Shown: piece after piece, positions 42,041-51,470 of the stretch
Position numbering within the stretch: the first letter of the stretch is position 1
Layout: the number at the start of each line of letters is the position of its first letter
Source: Caprella mutica
Lineage: Eukaryota; Arthropoda; Malacostraca; Amphipoda; Caprellidae
DNA length: 64,000 bases
Assembly: GCA_947561585.1 (NCBI GenBank)
Contig: CANNZV010000122.1
Span: forward strand, 124,001 to 188,000
Reading direction: 5' to 3'
Notes under the pieces: generated by a model
What the model was told of the DNA's origin: nothing
Database searches by the model: none
The model's input: only the letters and a program-made list of their open reading frames with translations
Translations under genes and position numbers: made by a program

Positions 42041-42787
42041 ATGAATTGCAAAAATTGTAATAATAAACTACTCGGAAAATTCTGTAGTCAATGCGGACAA
42101 AAGTCAAAAACCGAACGCATAGATTTAGATTACTTATTGAACGAAATTCCAAATAGTATTTTTCAATTAAATCGTGGTTTCTTTTTTACGGTTAAACAAT
42201 TATTAATTAGACCAGGACATAGTATAAAAGAGTTTTTGTCAGGTAAAAGAGTAAATCATTACAAGCCAATAGCTTTCTTATTTATTACTTCTACAATCTA
42301 TGTCCTTTCAGCATATCTCATGGAAAGAAATACGTTTTTCTATGATATCGCCTTAGGATTTGAAGAGGGCGCATTAGGAGCTAAAGATAGTGATGAGAAA
42401 TTAGAAACACCATTACTAAGTTGGATGTCAAACTACCAAGCTTATATTCCTTTGATTATTTTACCAATATTTTCCATTTCAACCTACTTAGCATTTATAA
42501 AATCCAAATACAATTATTTTGAACACCTCGTTATAAACTTTTATATCACAGGTCAGCAAATGATAATTTACTGGCTTCTAGGTTTTCTATTTTTCCAAAA
42601 TAATATATTTATGATTACACCAATTGTGATTGGAATTATATATAATTTTTGGTGTTTCAATCAGATATTTGAGGATAAGAAAAAACCAATCAAAATAGGT
42701 TTGATAATTTTATCGTATTTAATCTTTATAATAGGAATGATAGTGACATCTTTTATTTATGCTGGAATTTATGAAATATTAAATTGA
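42041..42787 (+). CDS. DUF3667-type membrane protein with a zinc ribbon
   Basis: 248 residues. The N-terminus is a CxxC...CxxC zinc ribbon (MNCKNCNNKLLGKFCSQCGQKSKTERI), then a DUF3667-like linker (LNEIPNSIFQLNRGFFFTVKQLLIRPGHSIKEFLSGKRVNHYKPIAFLFI) and about five membrane helices. The family is common in Bacteroidota and has no established role. It starts 34 bases after the MITE 12 tip. Confidence 0.78.
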   Translation: MNCKNCNNKLLGKFCSQCGQKSKTERIDLDYLLNEIPNSIFQLNRGFFFTVKQLLIRPGHSIKEFLSGKRVNHYKPIAFLFITSTIYVLSAYLMERNTFFYDIALGFEEGALGAKDSDEKLETPLLSWMSNYQAYIPLIILPIFSISTYLAFIKSKYNYFEHLVINFYITGQQMIIYWLLGFLFFQNNIFMITPIVIGIIYNFWCFNQIFEDKKKPIKIGLIILSYLIFIIGMIVTSFIYAGIYEILN

Positions 42788-42870
42788 ATACTACCGCTAA
42801 TCAAGAGTTCTAACCATACTCGAAGATCAGCTAAAGTTGATTTAAAGTTCTTTTCTAGAATCTCAAAGCA

Positions 42871-43368
42871 ATGAAAATCCTTATAAAATACATCATAAAA
42901 CAATTGTCAGATAACCAAGAAGGGAAAGTATGGGTAGGTGCTACCTATAAAAGCAAACTGGAAAAAATCAATGAAAACAATGCATTTATTAGACCCAAAC
43001 CAGATTTGCATAGTGTAGCAGAAATCATATCGCATTTGACCACCTGGCAAAAAGAAACCATACTCAAAATAAAAACAGGAAAAGGAAGCTTGACAGATGA
43101 TAGTGAAGAGAATTGGTATTCAAATGAAAAATTAAAAGAAAAAAAATGGACTGTCATATTGCAGGATTACAAAACAAGTTTGGGAGAGTTGATAGAATTA
43201 CTACAAACTAAAGAGGATAGTTTTTTAAAAGAGCAGTATTATGATACTGATTTTAAGGGGAATTATCCATACTCATTTATTGTAAATGGAATGCTCCATC
43301 ATAATATTTATCATTTAGGTCAGCTTGGAATTATTGTTAAATACTTGAAGAAGCTAGATTTGTATTAA
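42871..43368 (+). CDS. DinB family protein
   Basis: 165 residues with the DinB fold: LHSVAEIISHLTTWQKETILKIKTGKGSL and the C-terminal FIVNGMLHHNIYHLGQLGIIVKYLKKL. Histidines at the expected metal-ligand positions are present (SHLTTW, HHNIYHLGQ). Third DinB protein of the window; it is not closely similar to the other two by eye. Confidence 0.8.
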   Translation: MKILIKYIIKQLSDNQEGKVWVGATYKSKLEKINENNAFIRPKPDLHSVAEIISHLTTWQKETILKIKTGKGSLTDDSEENWYSNEKLKEKKWTVILQDYKTSLGELIELLQTKEDSFLKEQYYDTDFKGNYPYSFIVNGMLHHNIYHLGQLGIIVKYLKKLDLY

Positions 43369-43440
43369 CGAGCCAACCAACTCTGCGTCTTGCGTGTAAC
43401 ACTCATTCTTTTACAGAAAAGGTTTTAAGAAAAAAATAAA

Positions 43441-43845
43441 ATGGAAGACATCCTAAAAATGGCAAGAATTCAAATTTTGATAATGATCCTTTTTATCTTT
43501 TTTAAATGGATAAGGCCAAGTGTTTTACATAGCGAATCAAATGAATTATTTAAACTGTTCCTATTGTCCTTTCCTAATTTCTGCGAGGGAGTAATCGGAG
43601 TTTTAACCTTAACAGGATTTGGGATTTATTTAAATAGATCTTCTAGAATAAATAACAAATCCGTTTATTTAATTGCTATTTTTCTTGCAGCCATTTTTGT
43701 AACCACCCAAGAAATGAAATTTCATAATTTAGGTGGTCATAATATATATGACCCAAATGATGTAATTTTTTCCATGATAGGACTCCTTGTTGGAGCCATC
43801 ATTGTTTTTAAAATAAATCCAAAAATAAACACCACTACGAAATAA
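43441..43845 (+). CDS. Small integral membrane protein
   Basis: 134 residues with four hydrophobic segments (about 10-25, 42-60, 78-95 and 108-125). Family not recognised. It is the last gene before a change to what looks like core chromosome; a 25-bp scrap resembling the MITE left end (AACAATACTTTTACAAA) overlaps its stop. Confidence 0.6.
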   Translation: MEDILKMARIQILIMILFIFFKWIRPSVLHSESNELFKLFLLSFPNFCEGVIGVLTLTGFGIYLNRSSRINNKSVYLIAIFLAAIFVTTQEMKFHNLGGHNIYDPNDVIFSMIGLLVGAIIVFKINPKINTTTK

Positions 43846-43960
43846 CAATACTTTTACAAAAAACAACATAGGTGTTTGGATGAGCAATTTCCACCACAAT
43901 CGGGCACAAGATCAATTAAAATAAAAAATACTAAATAATAAAAACACGAATTTAAGGGCA

Positions 43961-44029
43961 ATCATAAAAATCATAAGTAGCATAATCCATCAGCGTTAAA
44001 ATCCTTTTTGCCTATGATTTTTATAATTA
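43961..44029. other. Inverted repeat in the gap before the serine hydrolase
   Basis: ATCATAAAAATCATA and TATGATTTTTATAAT form an inverted repeat with a 36-bp loop. It could be a weak terminator for the serine hydrolase gene, which ends at 44094, or merely AT-rich symmetry. Confidence 0.3.
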
Positions 44030-44093
44030 TCGAATACCGTTGATACATTGATTAGCATTAAATATGAATACGCCTCTGATTTTTATTTTTTAA

Positions 44094-45401
44094 TTAATCT
44101 AGAGAACCATAAATTATGGCATAAGTCTTATCCCAAAAATCAGGGCGAGTAAATGGAACAATTTGAGTCATCCCCACAAAAATTAATTCTTCCTGTGGGT
44201 CAATAAAGAATTGAGTATTAAAAAAACCACCCCAGCTATAATTTCCAGCTGATTTATGAGATACAGCTTGACCTTCCTCTGTAATCACCTCAAATCCCAA
44301 CCCAAAAGTAATTCCAGGAGTATTGCTATATCCATTTCCTTTTTGATTTAAAATAATCATTTGATCTGAAGTCATTACGTCTATGGATTTTCTAGACAAA
44401 ATTCTTTTGCCATTGTAGGTGCCATTGTTAAGTAACGCCTGAATAAAAACCGCATAATCAATTGTAGTCCCTGACATTCCACCACCTCCTGCATAGTGAT
44501 TGTTATCTTTTAATTTAGGGTATTCCAAGAGTTTCCCAGTAGGCGTATCGCTTGCCATAACCATTTTTCTTTCTTCGTTATAAGTGTAGACAGGTACAAT
44601 TCGCTTATGCTTAGATTTTGGAAAATAAAAATCAGTATCTTTTAATCCAAGTGTGTCTAAAATATTTTTTCTAAAATATTGATTTAAAGATTGGCCGGAA
44701 ATCACTTCAACGATACGACCTAAAACTTCCATATTATATCCATACATATATTTTTCTCCAGGGTGAAAAATCAAAGGTACTTCCGCCAATTTATTAACCA
44801 TCTGTTCGGTATTCATTTTATCATGAGACAACCCAAAATCATTTGCACCTACCTTAGCATACATTGCTTCTATTTTCCCAGGATTGAATACTCCATAAGT
44901 TATTCCCGAAGTATGCGTTAATAAATGTCGAATAGTAATGGGTTGTTTGGCAGGAACAGTTGTAAAAGAAGAATCAGCCTCATTAAAATTTTCCAAGACT
45001 TGAGACTTCGCAAATGCAGGAAGATAATAAAATATGGGGTCATCCAATCTTAACTTACCTTGCTCATATAATTGCATAATACTTACTGTAGTCAAGGCCT
45101 TTGTCATGGAAGCCAATCGAAAAATATTATCTTTTTGATAAGGCGTTTTTTTATCTAAAGTTTGATAGCCAAAATTTTTATGGTAAACAATTTTACCTCT
45201 TCGAGCAACTAAAAAAACTCCACCTGGGAGATGTCCTTCATTGATAAATTTATTGATGTGTTGATCTAGAAGTGCTAATCTTTTTTCTGACATCTCCACT
45301 TGAGCTGGAGTGCCTTTTTCAAGTTTGTAAGTCTTTTGTTGGGAAAAAAGAAATGACTGAGAAATCACAAAAAGCACCAATGTAAAAACGAACTTATTCA
45401 T
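44094..45401 (-). CDS. Class C beta-lactamase-like serine hydrolase
   Basis: 435 residues with a signal peptide (MNKFVFTLVLFVISQSFLFS). The S-x-x-K active-site motif is SMTK at S98-K101, the tyrosine motif lies near YMYGYNMEVLG, and the third box is SHKSAGNYSWGGF. This is the Beta-lactamase (Pfam) fold shared by AmpC-like, EstB-like and peptidase members. In Bacteroidota these are usually exported esterases or D-amino-peptidase-like enzymes, so antibiotic resistance should not be assumed. It is a single gene transcribed away from the cassette region and toward the array. Confidence 0.85.
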   Translation of the reverse strand: MNKFVFTLVLFVISQSFLFSQQKTYKLEKGTPAQVEMSEKRLALLDQHINKFINEGHLPGGVFLVARRGKIVYHKNFGYQTLDKKTPYQKDNIFRLASMTKALTTVSIMQLYEQGKLRLDDPIFYYLPAFAKSQVLENFNEADSSFTTVPAKQPITIRHLLTHTSGITYGVFNPGKIEAMYAKVGANDFGLSHDKMNTEQMVNKLAEVPLIFHPGEKYMYGYNMEVLGRIVEVISGQSLNQYFRKNILDTLGLKDTDFYFPKSKHKRIVPVYTYNEERKMVMASDTPTGKLLEYPKLKDNNHYAGGGGMSGTTIDYAVFIQALLNNGTYNGKRILSRKSIDVMTSDQMIILNQKGNGYSNTPGITFGLGFEVITEEGQAVSHKSAGNYSWGGFFNTQFFIDPQEELIFVGMTQIVPFTRPDFWDKTYAIIYGSLD

Positions 45402-45678
45402 ATTATTTTTTTTACAAAATAATATTTTAAAAATGAGTTACCTAATTTTAAAAAGCTAGAATACATTCATTTTATTAATATAATTCCGTTCTTATATTAG
45501 TTTAACAAAAAAGGGCTTTGGGGACAAAACTATTTTATAAAAAAGTCCATTTTAACAAAATAACTCATTTTTTATTCCATCAGGATTTCGCTATATTGGA
45601 TTCGTTAAAACCAAAAATTAAAGAAAGCTAAAAATTAGAATTGATAGAATTTTTAATTTAGCAAAATTTAAAGAAAAC

Positions 45679-48600
45679 ATGCCCCCGAAAAAAATATTAT
45701 TCCTATTCGGTTTTTTGATAAACACATACTTTTTTTCCTTTGCTCAAAATTTACAATTGGATTTTTATACGACAGAAGACGGTCTCTCTTCCAATCAAGT
45801 TATCGATATTTCCCAAGATAAAAATGATATAATTTGGGTCGCAACCTCCAAAGGTTATGACCGCTTTAATGGTATTTTATTTGAAGAAATACCAGCGAAC
45901 AAGCTGCCTAAAGAAGTCAAATTAGATAACAAAAATCCTATTTACAATACGCCAACTATTAGTTTATTCAACCGTGATATTTTCTCAGCTATTGGAAATA
46001 AGGTCACTCATACTGTCGCTAACTCTTCCAAAACTCATACTTATAATTTTGATGATCTTTTTCAATCACCTATCAAGAAACTATTCCAAGACAATACTGG
46101 AATTATATGGGGAATAACAAAAGAGGGTTTGTTAAAAATAAAATATCAACCAAATTTATTCGATACTTACTTGACTGATGGCGATCCATATTGTAGTGCT
46201 GGAGGCAATTGTAAAATGCGTGGAATCGCAGAAGATAAAAATGGGAATATTTATTTTAGTCATTACAATTCTATTCATGTTTTAAATCCATCCAACAACC
46301 AAATCAAACCATTCCTTCCCAATCAAAAAAACTTTAACAAGCCTTTTGATTTAGTGGTATTTAATCATCAACTCTGGACAAATTCATCTCAACGGATAGA
46401 TCTCAATACTAAAACTATTTCCACCATTTTACCTCCTAACAAAAGAAATAATTTTGATAATGGTAATTTGATGATTGACCAGAAAGACAATCTCTGGTTA
46501 GGTCGAAATAGTGATCTTTGGAAATATGATGCTAGTCAGAATCAATTCGTTTTAAGCAAATTTTCAGAGGAAAATCAATTCGGAGAAATCACTTATTTGC
46601 TTCCAAGTCAAGATAAAAACCATTTTTGGTTAGGGACAAATGGAAATGGTTTATTTAAAATAAATTATTCAAAAGGAGTGGTTGAAAAAATTTCAACTAC
46701 TAATTCTAATTTGACTAGTAATTTTGTAAGAGTATTGTTTGAAGATGCCAATCAGACACTTTGGATAGGCACTCCTGGAGGACTCTATCATATGAAAAAA
46801 GATAAAAACACGCTTCTCAGATATTCTGTAAATGATGGATTACCCAATGATAATATCAATAGTATTTTGACAGAAGGCGATTCAGCACTTTGGATTGGAA
46901 CAGATTTAGGACTTTCTAGATTTGATAAAAATGATAAATCCTTTATTAACTTCTTTGTAAGAGATGGGCTTTCTGATAATGAGTTTAATCGTATTTCATT
47001 TCATAAAGCTAAAAATGGGCGAATGTATTTTGGTGGATTAAATGGAGTGATTGCATTTTTCCCAAAAGATGTCATGGCCATTTATCAAAGCCATCAAAAA
47101 AAATCCAAAGTAGTATTAACTTCATTTTCAAAACAAGAAGAACGAAATGGATCTATCATTAAACAATTTCCCAATGAGGAAGATCATCCTATTGAAATTA
47201 ATTATTCCAATCAGAATTATACTTTTGAAGTTGGTCTAACAGACTATTTACAAAATGATGAATTAGAATATAGTTTTAAATTAGAAGGAAAAGATTTTGA
47301 TTTTTTACCACCTACCAAATCCAATTCAATCACCTATAATAATTTACATCATGGAAAATATACGTTGCATGTAAAAGCAAAAGATGCTAAAGGAGGATGG
47401 AATCCAAACCCACTAGCTATTGAATTTAAAGTTCATCCACCTTTATGGAAATCTACCCTTGCTTATATTTTTTATGCCCTCTTTTTAGGAGGGTTGATTT
47501 GGACAATTTATAATTTTTTAAAAAATAGAATTTTATTAAAATCTCAACTAGTCATTCAACATCAGGAGGCAGAACGGCTTAAAGAAATGAATGAGTTTAA
47601 GACTCGTCTATATGCTAATATCACTCATGAATTTAGAACTCCCCTAACAGTAATTTTAGGACTTTCAGATCAAGTTTTTGAACATGCAGATCAATTAACT
47701 CCTGAAAAAATTCGAGATCACATGGGATTGGTTTCTTCAAATGGAAATAACCTCTTACACTTAATTAATCAAATCTTAGATTTATCCAAACTAGAATCCA
47801 GTAGTATAAAACTCCATTTGATTCAAGCCAATATTAGCACTTTTATAGAAACGATCATTCATTCATTTCAGCCATTCGCAGATGCTCAAGAAGTACATTT
47901 AAGTTTCCAATCTGAAGCTTCAGAATTAAAAATGGATTTTGATAAGGACAATCTTTTTAAGATTATTTCCAACTTAATTTCTAATGCACTTAAATACACT
48001 AATAAAGGTGGAAAGGTGATCGTAAGGATGGAAAATAAAAATAACAAAACGCTTTTATTAAAAATACGAGATACAGGAATCGGAATTCCGAAAGAAGCAC
48101 TTCCTCATATATTTGATCGTTTTTTTCAAGCTACTACTGATGAGTTACAAAAACAAATTGGAACAGGAATCGGTCTTTCTTTAACAAGGGAGTTGGTAAA
48201 ACTATCTGATGGCAATATTGGAGTGGAAAGTGAAATTGGAAAAGGTACTCAATTTATTATTGAACTACCCATTAGGAATAATGCGCCTTTTGGAAATGTT
48301 GAATCCACTACTACTTTTATCCAAAATAATGTGGGAACCTATACCATTTGGCCACAACCTAAAGGTGAAGAAGTTTTTACAAACCTTCCAAATCAAGGAT
48401 CTGACCTCCCTACCCTACTTATTATTGAAGATAATCGAGATGTAATTATTTATTTAAAAACCATTTTGGAGCCTATCTATAATCTTGAGGTGGCGGCCAA
48501 TGGTAAAATAGGGGTAGAAAAAGCCCTAGAAATTATTCCAGATATTATCCTAAGTGATGTTATGATGCCAGAAATGGATGGATTTGAAGTTTGTAATTTT

Positions 48601-49161
48601 TTAAAGAATGATGAACGCTCTAGCCATATTCCAATTGTCCTTTTAACTGCACGGTCTGAAATTCAATCTCGTTTACATGGATTGGAGCGAGGTGCAGATG
48701 CTTATATTGCCAAGCCATTTAATAAAAATGAGTTATTGATTCGTTTACAAAAATTAGTAGGGCTGCGTAAAAAATTACAAAATCGATATTCAGGAATTGA
48801 AATACCTTCTCCTTCTGAAGAAATATCTGTTCAGATAGAAGATGCTTTTATTCAAAAATTACGAACAGAGGTGGAACAACATTTAGCAGATCCGAGATTT
48901 GGGGTTCAAGAGTTATGTAGAGCAGTAGGTTTGAGTCGAATGCAAGTCCATCGAAAAATAAAAGCCTTAACTGGTTTTTCAACTACAAAATTTATTCAAT
49001 TAATTCGATTGAAAAAAGCACAGCATCTTATGCTGGAAGATCAAATGAATATATCTGAAGTTGCCTATGAAGTAGGATTCAATGATCCAAATTATTTTTC
49101 AAGAGTTTTTAGCCAACATTTTGGAGAATCTCCTACCCAGTATTTAAAAAAGGTGAGTTAA
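45679..49161 (+). CDS. Hybrid two-component system regulator
   Basis: 1160 residues in the classic order. It has a signal peptide, then two sets of seven-bladed Reg_prop repeats (about 25-480; GLSSNQVIDISQDKNDIIWVATSKG and repeated GLPNDNINSILTEGDSALWIGTDLG), a Y_Y_Y domain at about 510-590, and one membrane helix near 600-620. A histidine kinase (NITHEFRTPLTVILGL, H650) and HATPase (about 750-865) follow, then a receiver domain with D960 (ILSDVMMPEMDGF) and a C-terminal AraC helix-turn-helix (VAYEVGFNDPNYFSRVFSQHFGESPTQYL). HTCS proteins sense a periplasmic ligand, usually a glycan, and directly activate adjacent genes. The next gene on the strand, a small secreted protein, is the obvious local target. 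Confidence 0.93.
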   Translation: MPPKKILFLFGFLINTYFFSFAQNLQLDFYTTEDGLSSNQVIDISQDKNDIIWVATSKGYDRFNGILFEEIPANKLPKEVKLDNKNPIYNTPTISLFNRDIFSAIGNKVTHTVANSSKTHTYNFDDLFQSPIKKLFQDNTGIIWGITKEGLLKIKYQPNLFDTYLTDGDPYCSAGGNCKMRGIAEDKNGNIYFSHYNSIHVLNPSNNQIKPFLPNQKNFNKPFDLVVFNHQLWTNSSQRIDLNTKTISTILPPNKRNNFDNGNLMIDQKDNLWLGRNSDLWKYDASQNQFVLSKFSEENQFGEITYLLPSQDKNHFWLGTNGNGLFKINYSKGVVEKISTTNSNLTSNFVRVLFEDANQTLWIGTPGGLYHMKKDKNTLLRYSVNDGLPNDNINSILTEGDSALWIGTDLGLSRFDKNDKSFINFFVRDGLSDNEFNRISFHKAKNGRMYFGGLNGVIAFFPKDVMAIYQSHQKKSKVVLTSFSKQEERNGSIIKQFPNEEDHPIEINYSNQNYTFEVGLTDYLQNDELEYSFKLEGKDFDFLPPTKSNSITYNNLHHGKYTLHVKAKDAKGGWNPNPLAIEFKVHPPLWKSTLAYIFYALFLGGLIWTIYNFLKNRILLKSQLVIQHQEAERLKEMNEFKTRLYANITHEFRTPLTVILGLSDQVFEHADQLTPEKIRDHMGLVSSNGNNLLHLINQILDLSKLESSSIKLHLIQANISTFIETIIHSFQPFADAQEVHLSFQSEASELKMDFDKDNLFKIISNLISNALKYTNKGGKVIVRMENKNNKTLLLKIRDTGIGIPKEALPHIFDRFFQATTDELQKQIGTGIGLSLTRELVKLSDGNIGVESEIGKGTQFIIELPIRNNAPFGNVESTTTFIQNNVGTYTIWPQPKGEEVFTNLPNQGSDLPTLLIIEDNRDVIIYLKTILEPIYNLEVAANGKIGVEKALEIIPDIILSDVMMPEMDGFEVCNFLKNDERSSHIPIVLLTARSEIQSRLHGLERGADAYIAKPFNKNELLIRLQKLVGLRKKLQNRYSGIEIPSPSEEISVQIEDAFIQKLRTEVEQHLADPRFGVQELCRAVGLSRMQVHRKIKALTGFSTTKFIQLIRLKKAQHLMLEDQMNISEVAYEVGFNDPNYFSRVFSQHFGESPTQYLKKVS

Positions 49162-49285
49162 ATTCTTTCTTTTTTAAGAAAATATAAAACAAACTGATCT
49201 TTTTCCTAAAATACTAACAATCTTCCCAATGTTACACATAACACATTGATATTCAAACACTTGTGTAAAACAAAAACGATGTAAC

Positions 49286-49327
49286 GTTACAATTCTCCTT
49301 CAGTTTTTATTAGGATGTTACAATTCT
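49286..49327 (+). promoter_or_regulatory. Candidate operator: direct repeat GTTACAATTCT
   Basis: GTTACAATTCT at 49286-49296 and again at 49317-49327, 31 bp apart (about three helical turns), in the 438-bp gap between the HTCS gene and the small secreted protein. Further related GTGTAA and TTACAC words lie just upstream. The arrangement suits a dimer of AraC-type binding domains. Confidence 0.4.
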
Positions 49328-49599
49328 GCTAGTCTTTTTAACTTTTGTGCTAGGGGGTAAAGCCATTTTGCCTGCATATTTGTATCAACACAACAAACAA
49401 CACCTATTCACCTTTTCTATTCCTTATAAATAAACCTTAAAATCAAATTATATTATAATCCCTACTAGTCCCAATAACCGTTTTTTTTTGCTTCAAAAAA
49501 CCAAATTAACTTTTTAACAAATTCTCTAAAAAACCAAATTTCCAAAAATCCCAAAACCGTTTTTTTCAAGTAAGTATAACCCCAAAAAAACCATGTGAT

Positions 49600-50127
49600 A
49601 TGAAACATACAATCAGAAATTCGAGAAACAAGTATCATATAATTATTGTCATAACTACCCTTTCACTTTGGTTGGTAACTAACAACATAAGTGCTCAAAA
49701 TTCATGGATCGGAGGAACCCCCGGAGCCGAAACAGAATGGAGTAACCCAAAAAACTGGAGTGAAAATAGAGTTCCAGATTGGAGCGATAACTCCGTTATT
49801 ATTCCTAATATTAGCAACCAATCTGGCTTCTTTCCTACCATCTACAAAGAGGTAAATGAAATTGGTCATTTAAGATTAGAAGGAGGATCAAAATTAACAA
49901 TTAATGCTAGTGGGAGATTAAAAATCAATGGGGCTGATTCTTATAACTTTGGTATTCTTAATATTGGAGATGTTATCAATCATGGATATATTTCAATTTA
50001 CAATACGGGATTAGCACCTTTGGAAAATACAGAAAACCATATCGAAAATAGAGGCGTATTCGCTTATATAGACCATTCTGATAGCATCCAATACCTTACT
50101 GTAAAAATTACTGTAGATGAATTCTAA
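49600..50127 (+). CDS. Small secreted protein with a G8-like start
   Basis: 175 residues. A long signal peptide ends near NISAQ. NSWIGGTPGAETEWSNPKNWSENRVPDWSDNSVIIPNISNQS follows, the same W-x-x-x-x-NW...P...D.VIIPN pattern that opens G8-type beta-helix proteins, then a repetitive beta region (LRLEGGSKLTINASGRLKINGADSYNFGILNIGDVINHGYISIYNTG). It lacks a type IX sorting domain and may be truncated or short by nature. Probable target of the upstream hybrid regulator. Confidence 0.65.
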   Translation: MKHTIRNSRNKYHIIIVITTLSLWLVTNNISAQNSWIGGTPGAETEWSNPKNWSENRVPDWSDNSVIIPNISNQSGFFPTIYKEVNEIGHLRLEGGSKLTINASGRLKINGADSYNFGILNIGDVINHGYISIYNTGLAPLENTENHIENRGVFAYIDHSDSIQYLTVKITVDEF

Positions 50128-50244
50128 AACTAGTAAAGCATTAAATTAAAACTTAAAACGAGGTAAAGCATTAAACTAAAACTATTCAATCTACAACATC
50201 CTTAATATTATTAAAAGTAAAGCTTTTTAACACCCCAATTAGAA

Positions 50245-50272
50245 AACCTCTTCTCTCGAAGAGGTTTTTTTT
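50245..50272 (+). terminator. Rho-independent terminator
   Basis: AACCTCTTC-TCTC-GAAGAGGTT followed by eight T residues, ending the small secreted protein unit. Confidence 0.88.
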
Positions 50273-50329
50273 GTTTGATTAAACAGGAATCCTTCAACGG
50301 TATTCGATAAAGAAGTTCGGGATGATTTT

Positions 50330-50713
50330 TTATTCATCTTCTCGTTTCCTACAGTAATCTTTCCATTTTTGTTTAAAAGCCTTTCTCTCTTCATGATTCA
50401 TATTCATCCATTTTTCTTTTAAATTTCTTTTTTCTTCTCTATCCATATTCATCCATCTTTTTCCAAACTTCCCTCTATTTTTCCACCGACGACCACGTCC
50501 AAATCCGCCAAACAATATTTTAAACAAAACCAAAAGACCTACGGCTTGCCAATAAGTAAGTGGTTTGTAACCTGTTACATCAGGAATAATCATATTCCAT
50601 AAAAACATTACAACCCATCCTATCGTCAATACGAAGGCTGCAATCATTACAACAAACATCAGCCCTTTGAGCGGGTGAAATTTCTTGTCATTGGATCTTT
50701 TTTTACTACACAT
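50330..50713 (-). CDS. Small membrane protein with a charged helical tail
   Basis: 127 residues with two predicted membrane segments (about 15-45 and 55-75), then a strongly basic tail with a repeated phrase (KRWMNMDREEKRNLKEKWMNMNHEERKAFKQKWKDYCRKRE). The repeats suggest duplication of an amphipathic helix. It lies 115 bp downstream of an ECF sigma gene on the same strand and may be controlled with it; in Bacteroidota such small proteins often accompany envelope-stress sigma factors. Family not assigned. Confidence 0.6.
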   Translation of the reverse strand: MCSKKRSNDKKFHPLKGLMFVVMIAAFVLTIGWVVMFLWNMIIPDVTGYKPLTYWQAVGLLVLFKILFGGFGRGRRWKNRGKFGKRWMNMDREEKRNLKEKWMNMNHEERKAFKQKWKDYCRKREDE

Positions 50714-50828
50714 GATTATAATATTTTGCTTGCCTTTTTTAGAGGCTTTTTAAAAACTTGAATTCGTGAACAGTAATGGTTGATGAATCGCAATAAATAA
50801 CTAATTACAATTCAACATTTCAGAATAA

Positions 50829-51404
50829 CTAATCACTAAAAAATTCAACATACAAACTCTGCAAACGATCTCGCAAATGCTTTACAGCATATCGTTTTCT
50901 CGAAATTAAAGTTTTGATATTTTCTCCAGTTCTATCTGAAATTTCTTGAAAGGTTTGATCTTCAAGTTCATTCCAGATAAAAACATTTTTTTGATTTTCA
51001 GGTAACTCATCTAATGCTTTAAATAACTCTTCCCAAAAGAATTGTTTTAAATCTTCGTCTTCTGGAGTAGGAAAATCCGATAATAAAATATCCTTTAAAT
51101 GCAAATCCCCCTCTTCATCTTCGTAAGCAAAGTCCTCAATTAATTCAGGTTTTTGTTTTCGATAATTATCTGTCACTTTATTTCTTGCTACCCGAAATAA
51201 CCAACCATTCATTTGCTCAATTGAATCTAATTCCACCACTCTACTCAATTGGTACCATACTTCTTGTAAAATGTCCTCTGCCTCTACATTTGTTGACACC
51301 TTTCCTCTGATAAATCGAAATAATCGATTACCATATACTTGAACAACATTTGTGATATTTTTTTCGCTTTTCTCTGGCATTGGTATAGACATATAAGTCT
51401 TCAT
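50829..51404 (-). CDS. ECF-type RNA polymerase sigma factor
   Basis: 191 residues. Region 2 (DILQEVWYQLSRVVELDSIEQMNGWLFRVARNKVTDNYRKQ) and region 4 (LPENQKNVFIWNELEDQTFQEISDRTGENIKTLISRKRYAVKHLRDRL) are clear. Between them is a longer acidic linker (ELIEDFAYEDEEGDLHLKDILLSDFPTPEDEDLKQFFWEEL) than in most ECF factors. No anti-sigma gene follows; the small membrane protein downstream may modulate it. The promoter region (51405-51470) ends at the left end of the IS5 element. Confidence 0.88.
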   Translation of the reverse strand: MKTYMSIPMPEKSEKNITNVVQVYGNRLFRFIRGKVSTNVEAEDILQEVWYQLSRVVELDSIEQMNGWLFRVARNKVTDNYRKQKPELIEDFAYEDEEGDLHLKDILLSDFPTPEDEDLKQFFWEELFKALDELPENQKNVFIWNELEDQTFQEISDRTGENIKTLISRKRYAVKHLRDRLQSLYVEFFSD

Positions 51405-51470
51405 TTTTATTAGGAAGACGTTACATCAGTAATTTTACTTTAAATTTTTGAGATTTTTTTTATTTTTTTC

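Noticed and set aside
22062..43368. DinB-named genes as DNA polymerase IV or SOS mutagenesis genes
   Set aside because: The sequences match the DinB/YfiT four-helix metal-binding fold, which shares only the name.
44094..45401. Antibiotic-resistance beta-lactamase
   Set aside because: The fold and SxxK are shared with many exported esterases and peptidases; the third box and context do not point to an AmpC-type enzyme.
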